Part shown: positions 46,516 through 58,399 of the stretch, piece after piece
How positions within the stretch are numbered: the first letter of the stretch is position 1
Layout: each line of letters starts with the position of its first letter
Position numbers and translations under genes: made by a program
Origin: Mycteria americana
Taxonomy: Eukaryota; Chordata; Aves; Ciconiiformes; Ciconiidae
DNA: 64,000 nucleotides
Direction: 5' to 3'
Assembly (NCBI RefSeq): GCF_035582795.1
Contig: NC_134390.1
Location: 1,565,560 to 1,629,559, forward strand
The notes under the pieces: model-generated
The model's database searches: none
What the model was told of the DNA's origin: nothing
Seen by the model: the letters and a program-made list of their open reading frames with translations, nothing else

Positions 46516-48130
46516 ATGCTCTTTGCTCTGTGGCTCCAGTGCATCATTGTCTTTGGGTTGGTGCCTGCTGGACTTGCTAAGAGTGCAGAACAGGGCACTG
46601 TCAGTTCCCTCCTGGCTCTGCACCCTTGTGTGCTGTCCCAGAAACGGCAAGAATGTCCCTGCAGGTCACTGTTCACTCACAACATAACAGTGTCCCACTT
46701 GCTTTTTCTCAGCAGCGGTTCCAATGTTAAAGTTTGGCTGTAGGACCGAAGAGGGTTGAGATTGCAATGCTGAACTGGGTACAGAATCCTAACCCGGGGC
46801 CTGCAGGAGCTGGGCCAGGACCCCACTGTGCCCCATGTACCCCAGGCCTTCCCTTCTGTGATGTCTTGGCTTCTTGGGACATGCTGTGTTGTTTTATTCA
46901 TCTCTTCCCAACTGCTTTTCCTGGACTTGCCTTGTCCATCTTTCTTTGAAATGCATCTCGTACTGCGTGACCTTTCCAGGACTGTTAGCCCTCCACTCAG
47001 CCTCTTGCTAGGGGAATTTAATCTGCTGGCACTGCAGTTGTTTCTGTGCCTTTTATTAGACACGCTTTCTCACTAGGCACCCTACGACCTTTAAATTCAA
47101 CTGAGCTATCATACGGAAAGTAGCCAGCGTCGGCTTCCTCTAATGAGGAACTTTATTGAGGTTGGAGGGAAGATAAAGGAAGTCCAGAGTGTTCCTGCAG
47201 GGCTGGCACAACTTCTAGTTCCCTTTGTCTTGAAGTGCTTCAGGAATCCCAGCTCAAGTGTTTGGACATGAGGCTTATATAGGAGAGAAGGTGTCTGAGC
47301 TCTCCTCCCGAGACACGTGGCGGTCTCTCACCTTGGCTTGCTAAACTCTTGCCAGCACCTGCCTGGAGCTGCAGCAGGATCTGGAATTGTGTTTTGGACT
47401 TGCATTTAGATGTTAGCTCCTCGGCTGTGGAAGTGCTTTGTGCATCCCTCCTTGTGTGGGTTTCTTTGATGCTATGTGTTGCTGGCAGTGCCGAGTCCCT
47501 GCAGGCCCTCCCAGCATTTGCTGAAGGTCCCAAGTCTCACCTGGGGGTGGCCAGTGCACAGGTCTCTTGCTTTTAGATACCCCATGCCTTGCACTAGTGC
47601 TGGAGTTCATGAGCTATAAAAAGTCTTCCCTTTGCCATTTGGAGTTATGTTCTGCAGCCTCAGCACATCCAGGCGCTGCAGGAGTCTGCAGCCTCAGGAG
47701 CTGCTGCTGTGCAGCGGCCTGGGGAAAGGACATGGGAGAGCGGGGCAGCCTGACTCTTGCAGCCTCAGTGCTTGACAGAGCCTGCAGAGCCGTGCTGCGA
47801 CAGCAGCATTCAAATGCTAGCAAGGAGTGCTGGGAGGAGAGTGCCACTCGGTGCCAACAGCTACCCTAGTGCTTTTGGAGGAGCACAGCCTCCTAAAGTC
47901 CTCTTGAAGGAGGCTCTCTGGCTGTGAGCAGAGGCTGGGCCCTCAGGAAGGGTGGTGAGGCCTCTGAGTGCCTCAGTGCTGGAGCAGGACTTGTGTGGCC
48001 TTTGCTCCATCCTGTGTGCAGCTGAGGACGGTCCCCTCAGGGCAGCTGGTGCCTCAGCCTCACGCAGCGCAGGCTGTGGTGTGCCTCATGGTGAAAGGCC
48101 CAACTGAGAAAGGCCAGTATCAAGGGCTGT
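46516..48130. other. Intergenic GPD1-COX14
   Basis: Unique sequence of ordinary composition. I see no coding region, RNA gene or repeat array. Confidence 0.6.
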
Positions 48131-48441
48131 GCTGAGGGGAGCGGGGCCTGGGGGGTGCGTGCAGAGGGGGCGGCCATGACCTGCAGGGCTGAAGCGCCTG
48201 AGGCTGAAGCGAGCGCCTGAAGCGACGCCTGAGGTGAAAGAGCGGCGGCGCCGCCCCCCGCGAGGGGGCGCCGCAGCTCCCGCGTGAGCTTCCCGCCTCC
48301 GCGGACTACACATCCCAGCAGGCAGCGCGGCGGTGGCGCCGCCGGCCTCGCGCCCCCACGTGACGGGCGGAGGCGGGGCGCTGGTCGGAAGCGCACAGCA
48401 ACGGAACCGCGCGCCGGCCGTACCGGAGCCCGACGGTGCAG
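48131..48441 (+). promoter_or_regulatory. COX14: COX14 CpG-island promoter and non-coding first exon
   Basis: Dense CpG DNA. ACTACACATCCCAGCA at 48305-48320 matches the ZNF143/STAF consensus (ACTACAATTCCC). A CACGTGAC E-box (USF type) lies at 48357-48364 and CGGAAG, an ETS/GABP core, at 48386-48391. GABP sites are typical of nuclear genes for mitochondrial proteins. The leader exon ends at 48441 with donor GTACGG; the acceptor AG is at 48545-48546, giving a 105-bp intron. Factor binding is inferred. Confidence 0.65.
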
Positions 48442-48554
48442 GTACGGGGACGGGGGGGAGACACGACACACGGGGCGATCCCGTGTGTCGGATGGGGCGG
48501 GTGAGGGAGAGCTCCCGGCCCCGCTGACCGCCGCCTTGTATTGCAGGCGCAGCC

Positions 48555-48713
48555 ATGGTGTCCGGCAAGCAGCTGGCCGACTTCGGCTACAAGGCCTTCT
48601 CCGGCTCCATGATGCTGCTGACGGTCTACGGCGGGTACCTGTGCGGCGTCCGCGCCTACCGGCTCCTCCAGCGCCGCCGGGAGCGGCAGGCCACGGCCGG
48701 CCCCGACAGCTGA
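48555..48713 (+). CDS. COX14: Cytochrome c oxidase assembly factor COX14
   Basis: Small single-pass protein of the inner mitochondrial membrane that supports early assembly of complex IV, stabilising newly made COX1. 52 residues (human 57 as I recall), entirely in the second exon, 8 bases after the splice acceptor. The N-terminus [20 protein letters not shown] closely follows human MPTGKQLADIGYKTFSTSMM. One membrane segment lies at about residues 15-35 (ends [11 protein letters not shown]), followed by a basic tail ([10 protein letters not shown]). The C-terminus is shorter than human, with little similarity after the basic tail. Too short for many gene finders but clearly real. Confidence 0.93.
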   Translation: MVSGKQLADFGYKAFSGSMMLLTVYGGYLCGVRAYRLLQRRRERQATAGPDS

Positions 48714-48806
48714 GGGCGGCCTGGGATCCGGTACCGCGTTTCCCGGCCGGGGGGAAGCAGGGAAACGGCCCCACGGTCTCTCCAGGCTGGGGAGGAGATG
48801 GAGCAT

Positions 48807-48812
48807 AATAAA
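48807..48812 (+). terminator. COX14: COX14 polyadenylation signal AATAAA
   Basis: Canonical hexamer 94 bp after the COX14 stop, implying a very short 3' UTR ending near 48830. Confidence 0.75.
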
Positions 48813-49029
48813 AACCCTTGAAACGCCAAAGCGCGATGCGGCGTGGTGTCTGCCCCAAAGAGCGCAGAGCAGGGCCCTGTTAGTCTTAAAAAAGTGCGTC
48901 TCAGAGGCAGCACCGGGGCCTCGCCTCAGTCAGCAATCCAGCTGCTCAGAATCAGAGAAAAAGGGCATACAGTGTCCTTGCTTTTATGTTCTCAAGATGA
49001 AACATGTCAACCAAGTTTCTGAAGCATCT

Positions 49030-49035
49030 TTTAAT
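49030..49035 (-). terminator. CERS5: Candidate CERS5 polyadenylation signal (ATTAAA)
   Basis: Minus-strand ATTAAA about 1.15 kb after the stop codon, with no closer gene boundary. No canonical AATAAA was preferred over it by eye. Confidence 0.4.
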
Positions 49036-49142
49036 CAGACAATAAGAGTAAACAATGGTATAAAACGGTAACAACTCAAGAAGTTTCCAAAATTCTGGTC
49101 ATGATTGACACACAGGTCTTCCATTGCCCCCAAGTACCATTC

Positions 49143-49145
<3 letters not shown>

Positions 49146-49178
<33 letters not shown>
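49146..49178. repeat. Poly(A) tract of 33 bases
   Basis: Uninterrupted A run on the + strand (poly T in the CERS5 transcript). There is no adjacent retroelement body or clear target duplication. Confidence 0.9.
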
Positions 49179-49179
<1 letters not shown>

Positions 49180-50181
49180 CAAAGCCTATGGTGCAGCTGC
49201 CTTTCCAGCCCCGTGATTCCTCCACCCAGTTGCAAAATCAGAGCAGCAACATTCACTTCTGTCTTGGAGTAGAGACAAGCAGGGCTGAAACATCTTATTT
49301 TGTGGAAAGTTAAACACAGCCCACCAGTACTGGTCCACCCTCAAGTCCCAGCTTAGCCAACTGTGTCCAGTAGGTCTAGAAACATCTTCAAAACCACAAC
49401 TTGCAACAGAAAAAAATTTTAAAAGGCATGTATTGTGATAGCTGTCTCAGGGGCAATAAACCACCCCCCTCCCCCATTTCAGAAGGCTGTAGTCAAGACT
49501 TCAGAGGGGCTTGCAGCACCAAAATAGGCAGCAAACGCTGGCCTGGTCCCTCGTGACAGCAGAGATAGAAGCTATAACCTCCTTAGCATACAGCACCCCG
49601 ATGGCAAGTTAGAACAACACTTCTGTTGTAGCACAGTCCAATTCAAAGCTTGGCTGTAGTCCAGAGCGCTCACAGCAGGACCGAGAAAAAGCATCTCTGC
49701 TACAGCCAGGGTAGCTTGGACGTGGAACCGTGGGACCCTGTGTTCTCCGTGCTCTTAAGCGGCTTCTGGAGTGCATCAAGGAGATACGCTGAACCTGCAC
49801 TGGAGCAAACCGTCACTGACATGGCACCGTAACCCTCCTGCGGTCAGCAGCCAGCCTAGTCCAAACTTGTTCCGCCTTGAGTTGATCCTAGTAAAAACCA
49901 GTTTGTCACAAACAAAGATACCTCTGCAAATATCGATGGGACTAAGATTTAAGTACAAAATGGCTTAAAGTGAAATCGGCAGCTTTGTTTTTGCCCTAGT
50001 CATTGGCTTTATCCCTTCTGTTGTGCAAAGCCTCTGACTGGTCTGGATTGTGCCCATTTCAGATTTGCTGGAGGTTTCTGGGGAAGGGGTGTCTTGATTA
50101 AAGATCACTTGGGAATGTGGAGCTCAACACATCTAGATATTTAAAGATAAGTTCGTGTTTGCTCAAGGCCAACCCATAGCC

Positions 50182-53100
50182 TTACTCCTCTTCCATCCAC
50201 TGGCCACTAGCCACGTGGCCATTAATGCGGTTGGAGCCATTACTCGAAGTGCTGAAAACTCCTTTTGTGCTGTTGGAAGTCACATCCTCCTCTTCAGAGC
50301 TGCTCTCTACATCACTGCGGTCATCTTTTGATACCTAAACATTTCAAATGAAATTTGGTAGTGAAAAGGGGAGAAGGGAAGTTGAAAAACTCACAGAAAA
50401 CAGCAGTTAGAAGGTTGCGCCCATGTGATTAACCAGCCTCAGTTAGCTACATTTGCCTTCTACATCTGATCCTGAATCCCTTCAAACTCATAAGGAGGAA
50501 CCTATCATCACATACAGAATGCAAGCCACAGACATTGAAAATGACAATTTGGAAATACGAGTTCCATTCTCCAAATACTCTGTCCATCTGTGAAAGCACT
50601 ACACATTTTTTTTTTGCTCTCACTGGATCAGAGGACACCACAGATCTTTGGTTGTTCTTGTCTTCCAAGAACTGCACTCTAGATCGGTTAAAGGCCGCTT
50701 TTCCAAACAACAGATTTGTTTTGAATCAAAAAACTTCTCACACCATAATAATCAGTGGGTATGATGACCAAAAACCATGTATGTATCTGTTTCTGAGAGA
50801 ACATTTTATCCTACAGGGAGTGGCTTTGATATTTTAAAAGTTAACTAGCTACATTTATCACATTACTGTTTGCACAAAGTTCCTCCCATTTTCACAGCTT
50901 GTGGTTCATATGTGAGAACTCATTTAGGAGCAAAAGCCTGTCTGGACAGTGGGCTGTAGAACAAAGACAACTATCTAATCCAGCAAACACCCGTTCAGGA
51001 ACAGAAGCAGCATCTCAGCCCAGAGATCTAGATCTGCTTTACAGAGTTACGCCTTTAGTGAAAAGACTGACTGCAAATCCAGCCGAATTGGATTGGCACG
51101 TGGGATTTTGAACCTTTCGAAGCAGATCCAGGCGCACTTTGCTGCCGGCTGCTCCGAGTGCCGCAGGAGGGCACTGCACCAGCACGGCAGAGCCAACCGC
51201 ACCAGAAGGTGAAGGGAAGAGATCCTAAGCCCGGCCCTAACTGCAAACAAGCACCTCGGTTGGTGGCAGGGTGCCAGAGCCATAAACTCACCGGTGCCGA
51301 GCAGTGACTGCGTGAATGGCCCGTGCTTTGCATACCCCAAGGCAGGCTCTCCACACTTCTGCCGCTGCAACTAATAGCCCTCATTTACTTAATGTGCAAG
51401 CACTCTGCGGCTAGCACCTTTCCAAGGATTTCAGGATTTCATTCGGCTCTGCTGGCTTCGAGTCAGGGTTAGGGCTTTCGAACAGCACCAGGCAGGAAGT
51501 TTTTGAACTCAAGGGAAGATCTGGCAGAAAGCCAGGTAAAGTTAATGATCTGCAGGATTGGTTTTGACAGGCCTGTTGGATGTACTGGCTTCTGTCTGTT
51601 GCCAGAGCTTTTGATACCTTTCCCCGCTCTCCTGCTATGTTAGAAGTTCAAAGGGTCACTGAAAGGAAGCAGAAATCCCTTGAAATTTTTCCCATTATTT
51701 GGGGGACAAGTGACTGTTCTACTCCTTTTCGCAAAAACCATTGCATTTCTCCTGTCCTCTTCCACTCCGCACAGTGTTAATGAGCACTAAAGACAGATAT
51801 CAGAGTCTCTGTGGGCGTATAAAAGCAGAAAGGTGAAGGTCATGCAGCCAGCTGACAGCAGATAAGAACAAACCCTAGGACACTGCTTTGACCTTTGGAA
51901 AAACCTGCATTTTAGCATACTGTCAGAACCGGCACTGTATCAACCAGGGAGGGAAACATTTTAAGAGAAGGCACCAGCCATCTAAAGCCCCAAGAGCATA
52001 GCTTTGCTTTTGTCTTAGCCTTGAAACAGATGGAGATGCCTTTCAGTGAACAAACAGAAGCACAGATCACACTTACATGCAAAGGATGAAACTGTCCAGC
52101 TCCAATCTGGCACAGAGAAAAGGAGAAAAGAATGAAGAAGACAGAGCTTAGAGTCCTTTCTCTGGCTAGGTCACCTGGACAGGAGAGAACCAAGGAAAGG
52201 AAAAAGATGTCGACCTCAGGATACAGAAACAGCTGCACAGACAGAAAATAAGACATTTGCAGTAGCAGCTGCGGGGAACAGATGAAAAGATCACATGCAT
52301 ATTCTGAAACATGCCTTCCCCTGACAATCACAGCCACAGACAACTACGATATAAATATTTTTCAAGGTTACATTCCATGTGTAGGGGCAGCTGAGAAGTC
52401 AAACACAAAATAAAGTAGAGCCATGAGAGAAACTCAGATCAGAATACCAAATATCTGATTAAAAAAAAAAAAGCATTTGTGCTATGAAATCAGCTGCTGC
52501 TCTCTGGTAGCTGCAAAGGAAGTGGCTTCCCTTGATGGGTAGGCTAGGTGTCAAATTAGTTCCTAGATTGGCTTGCCCTGTCTCATGCTACTTCAGTTGA
52601 ACTACACCTTTTTGCTTGGCAACCAAGGTTGCAGCCAGAAGTCAGCCTTGCTCACTCTTAGGGCAGTATCAGTTGCTAACCAGCTGCTGTAGTTTCACCC
52701 TTCCTCTCCCTAAGACTCCCAACACAAATTAAAATTAGAATACTCAGGACTGAAGCTAGACTGCACCCCATTAGCCCAGTGACAACCAGCAAACTCCACT
52801 GCATTTCTGATAACCCTTTCTCCTCCGCATGCTGCAGCTCAACGCCTGGCTTGCACTGACAGCCAGAAGCCTGTGTTAGTGCTAACAAGTAGAAGATGCA
52901 TCCCAAGAACAAGCTGAGGTTGGAAAGGTGGAAGACGTACTATATCGTTGTTCAGAAAAGAGCCTACTACCACCTGAAACTCCAAACAAAGTACGTAAGT
53001 CTTTCATAACAAGTCTGTCATCATCACTTTATTACAGCACCTGAACGTACTGGAAAATGGTGTTATTTCCCTGCAAGACCAGAACAGAGAGGAAAGCATC

Positions 53101-56100
53101 CCTGCCTTTGTATACACCTGGCAACTCAAGTCTGCAGAGCAACCAAGGTAGAAAAACCAACCTTCTACAAAGCACTCCTGATGCAAATCCCTCGACAACT
53201 AGTACCAGCCCTCACTGAAGGGCCCGGTTTCTCATGATTGCTTAATAGGGCTTGTAGGAAAGAGGACCCAAAACAGTCACCAGCAATCTTACCTTTCCCC
53301 GCACGAGGGCCTTGTAGGCAGTGCGAATGATGAGATAAGACCAGATGATATGCAAGATCTGCAAGGTTATCAAAAGCCCATTGAATAGCCACCATGAAGG
53401 ATAAGGACCAATCAACTCCCAGCTTTCAAATAGGGTTGTATTCAAAATCCTAAAAGAGATCCAGAAACACATTACAGATCGGCTGTGCTAGTAACATGGC
53501 TTCCAGCTCTAAATTAAGATGACTGGCCAGATGCACAACAGTTTGTATCTCATTTAAGCATCTGTTGCTTTGCTCCTGTCAGGGCAGCGATGCAGCTAGT
53601 CTCTTGCCAGAGTTAGGAGACAGACTAAAGCTAATTAGAAACATTTGAACTGAGCAACAAACAGGAGATGTGAATGTTCTGCAATTTGGTTACACATACA
53701 GATCTGCTGCCAATTTCCATCTCAAAGGCATGAGCATTTATAACAACTTTACAGGAAGTGATGTCAAGCTGCACTGCTCATCAAAACAACTGTTAACACA
53801 CTCATACTTGGGCAGTCTTCACCCATATTTAAAGATCAGGAAGGAATTTTGTTCCCAGTAGGCCTCCCTCCCTCTGCGCTATTCTCTTCCCTCAGATTTT
53901 TATAGATTCCTCCTGCCAAGCTGGAGGACTAGAAACCGCTTTATGGACAAAGCTTTGTGCTTTCTTTCATTATTGTTTTGCTGTTCTTGTCACTGGGAGT
54001 TATTGCCAGTACTTAAGTAATTTAATAAACACTTTAGATTTTATGAAGTAGAGAGGTATGGAGAGACCTTTAAAGACGTCATTAATTTCACATAGCTTTT
54101 AACATTTCACAAGAAAAGAAAAACAAGCCTTTCAAAGAAGAACCCAAGTCCCCCAAAATGCAGCTACAGAAACATCTAACTCATAGCCAGTTTATGGATT
54201 AATTAAATGCAATTCCAGAGATTTGTTAATCTTTTATACTACTAATTAGGAAAGGGAATACACGTGAAGTGAAATAGCATAGGGTCTGCAATACCACTGC
54301 AAGCTTGCCAGATTTCTCTACAAAGCTGAGGAATTACATTACAGCCAGTGGAAAAATACATGAAAGATTTACAGGACTGCTGAGCAATAGCATGATGCAA
54401 GAGCATCACCTCCTGACAGACAACAGCAATAAAAACAATGACAACTATCTCATCCGTCACTGGAAGGAGCCTATGAAGACATAAGAATTAATGCTCTTCC
54501 TTATCCAGACTCCTTTGATGCATTTACTGGAAAACAAGCAAGAGCTTTAATTGCAGCCCTGATACCAAAGCTGAAGTATTGTTTCTGCCTACCGTCAAGG
54601 CACCCAAAAAGAATGGGAACGCAAGCTGTCCATTGCCTAGGAAATAAATATATGCAGTAAAACTGAAATAAACTGAGTAATAATCAGGTGTAACCGAATT
54701 TTCACCATACTCTTTCAACAGAAACAAGAAGTGGATAACAGCTCATCAACAGAAGAACCTCACCAAGCCTGACCTATTGAGGTGAGAGGGAATCTCATTA
54801 TAGGATGATTAGCTATAAGCCATTTAGCCAGGGTGTTACCTCCCAAGAAACCTAAGACCTATTTCAGGCTCTGAACAGTCACGACACAAGGATAGGACAC
54901 GAGTGTCATCAGAATCAGAAACTGCAATGATGACTAAGCCAGATACTCAAAAATCAAATTTACCTCAAGAGACCATGCCTCATTTGTAACCATTTCCAAA
55001 ACTTCTTCAGAGAGGCAAACAACCCTTCAAGTCTTTCAGAGCAGATACCAGCTGACTTGGCTCCAGCTAATAAGCACTGTCATCACTTTGCAGTAAGAGG
55101 AGGGGGGCAGCTGTGCATTAGGATTCTAGACACTTTTCACACTCCCTCAGCTGACTGTTGAGAGGTTTCTTCATATGCCTAGTTGGACGTACTGCTCCAA
55201 ACAGTACTTGGGCTGTCTGCAGCTTCAGGCTGCCTTAAGGGACAGGCTGGAATGCTTGCAAGAAGTCTAAATACAAAGGCTTTGCTTAAAGGATTGGAAG
55301 AACAAACAAGACCTTACAGCTCAAGGTGCTTACCAGAAAGGATAAATGCCCAACCGTGTAACAATGAATACGACACCAAAGAGCATGAAGAAAGCATCAC
55401 ATAGACGTTGGTACTTGGCATAATTGGCTAGCTTTGCAGCCTAAAAGAGACAAGAAACATGAGAATATTATTCCCTTTGTGCACTCATGTAATTGCCAGG
55501 CTGTAGAGCTTCAAAAACCCTCAAGCCATCACATTTGTAAGGAGTTTGGAACATTTAGGGATTATTCTCAGCACTAAAGCAGTTATGAGGAAAAGCTGAC
55601 AAGGCAGGATCAGCAGCACAAGTTTTATGGCATATTTAATGCAGTTTATCAAGAATGGGAAAGTCAGCTTGCTCCCCTGAGACCACACTAGCATTAGGTA
55701 CGCAAAGATTTGAAAGGAAACTCACCTCTAAAAGGAAATCTGATGCATCATGGAGGCACAGCACCAGAGTTCCAACCCGCACCATATTATTCATATAAGA
55801 GAATGTAATGAGTCCAATTGTAGCCAAATGATGGACAAACATGATCAGGAAGTCCTGGAAACAGAAAAAAAAAATGAATGAAGACTCTTTGGCTGTCAAA
55901 CAAATACAAAGGTTTGGAACAGAGCCACAAAACTGACTAACTGGGGTCACAGGATTACTTCAGTTCAGACTCTGACTCCACTTTATATAAGCACAGCTCA
56001 TCACACAACATCAACCATCATCACTAAAGGTTCCAGAAAGGTGTCTCCTAGCATTTGTGCTCCTGTGAAGTCAGAACTCTGCATACACGGGCACAGCACA

Positions 56101-58361
56101 GTCTCTTTGGCACACAAATGCAAGGTAAAGATAAGTATGCCTGCAGAACATACCTGCAGGTATTGACAGGACAACATACGGCCCTTATTTTTGGCTCCTT
56201 TTGGTTTTACAGTCTTATTGCTAGCCCTTTCAGCTCTTGGCACAAATTTTAAATACGCTGCTGTTACCGTTGTCAGCGTGCAAAAGCCTGCCAGAGCATA
56301 GCAGGCATAGAACAGAAGATAACCCAACAGCAAGAATTAGGCCACTTCATTAAAAAAAAGTTTAGAATGCATCTACATTCAGGGCTGGTTTTCAGTTTAG
56401 CCCCCTGGGTACCAAACTTCCATGTCAATGTACCTTACCATGCTTCCAGTGGGGAATGTAATCCACTTTGTTAAAGTCAGAGTACAAAATTAAACATCAT
56501 AAACAGTATCACAAATGCTGTTAATCACTCCCTTTCTGCAGCTCCAAGATATTCTGTAGTGCCTCACCTGCTGATATTTCAGTACAGAAAAAAATCCCAG
56601 GCAAACTTTTCCTTTTGAACAGTCAATGCAAGAATTGGAATAATTTGCTACTTTGCAGTTTGTATAACAGAAGCAATAAACCATGATTTACTATGAACTG
56701 TTTTCCAACAGCAACAACAAGCCAAATCCTAGAACATAGCACAATGGCATTAGATTCCGGCAATCACAACCAGTCATCATCCTGCTAACACACAGATGAA
56801 AAATTACTATCAAAGAAAAATTTATTATTGCTTTAGTGTTTGCCATTTTCTCACCCGGCTCAGCAAGGTACTGCTTTGAGCATCTCATTTTCATGTATTC
56901 TTGCAAGCCTTCTAATTAAATCTTTTTACACAATGATTTGATAACTTTTTATTGGGAGGTATTGAGTGATTCTGTTCTCTCCCCTGGAAGGTGAAAGGGA
57001 CTCTCAAGGATATACCAGGCTGCATATCAGGCTTCCTCCTCCCTTCTTCCCAGGACTGGGTAGCGATTACAGAAGGAGGTAGGCTACACAAAGATGTGAA
57101 TGAGGAAGAAAATACAATTATTACTATGCTTTAGCTTTACTGGCCAGGCACTTTCACATTTTTTGTTAGTCCTCTCTATTTAGCAAAGTGGTTAGTGCAA
57201 TTCTAGTTAATCTCACCTTCCGTTTAATGTCTGTAAACTGAGAAAACATGAGAGACCAATAGAAGGCCAGCTCCAAAATATAGTAATAATAAAGCCTGGA
57301 TGTTAGAGGCTGGAAAACAAACAAAGATAGCACAGTTAGAAGACAAAATACTTTAAAATGTACATTAAAATCAACTTTTTCCTTCCTTCCTTCCCATCCC
57401 ACTCTGTTCCTCCAGAATGCTGAGCCGTAAGTTAAAAGATCCAGAATTAAGTTTTAGTAAAAACAAGCTTAAGCAACAGATGTCTTACTCTAGGCTTAGT
57501 CACAACATACTTGTGTGTTGGAGCTTTATTCAACAGGACTATGATTCCTTTGTCAATATTTACAACTAATACTGCAACCTCTCGGATTAGGAAGACCAGG
57601 CACTGAAACAGACTGGTTGGCCTCTATACAATCATACTTGCTGCATAATGAAAACAATGCTGTAGATAAGTTACCAGTATAGTTTTATGCATTTTTTTTT
57701 CCACAGCAGCAAGTAAATATAAAATTAATATGAACTGAGTCACTTCTATGTGAGGAAACACTGCTGTTGACAAACCTAACCAGGATCTGAAGACATAAAG
57801 AGTAAATGCCATCTTTGAGCCTTCCAGAAGGGATGGCCATTCACTCACTAGAAAGCTTACCAGGTTGCAGCCTGTGCAGCATCCACCCCACAGAATAATG
57901 AGAAGCACTCAAGTCTACTGAGTTTCAATCTGCTATCATTAACAAAAAATAAAAACTGAAATTGTGCAAGAAGTTGGAATCTAGTAAGTATTTATGTCCT
58001 ACCTGAAAAGGGTAGTTGTACCAGCACTGTCGTGTGTCCCAAAACCAGGGTGCCTAAAGGGAAAAAGATAAGTTATTATTCTACTGCGTTTTTTCTTCCC
58101 TATCATCTAAGGCAGTTGGCCACTACACTACCATACTGTTTCACTGAAATTTTATCTTGATTCTACCATTCAAGCTAAATTTACTGTAAGACATCCTAGT
58201 GATTTAAAATATTCTTTCTGCAGTCAAAGGCAAGTCATACTGCAATGGAAATTCAAAGAATAATCATACAGCTCTAATAATAATGAAGACCCAAAGAGAT
58301 GAATCTGTATCCCTTCAAGAGAGAGATGAGAAAAAAATAAGGAGCTCTCCATAGAAAAAAG

Positions 58362-58399
<38 letters not shown>

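Larger units (their letters stand above)
49010..50181 (-). other. CERS5: CERS5 3' UTR
   Basis: Minus-strand sequence downstream of the CERS5 stop to a possible ATTAAA at 49030-49035. It contains a 33-base T run on the transcribed strand. The predicted end lies about 200 bp from the COX14 3' end, so the two genes converge tightly. Confidence 0.55.

Noticed and set aside
49146-49178. Poly(A) run as the tail of a processed retrocopy
   Set aside because: Sequence before it is CERS5 3' UTR in antisense. No retrocopied gene body or target-site duplication is visible.
52676-52912. Hydrophobic 78-codon minus frame in the last CERS5 intron
   Set aside because: Looks like a tetraspan fragment by hydropathy only. 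No family motif and no splice sites in phase.
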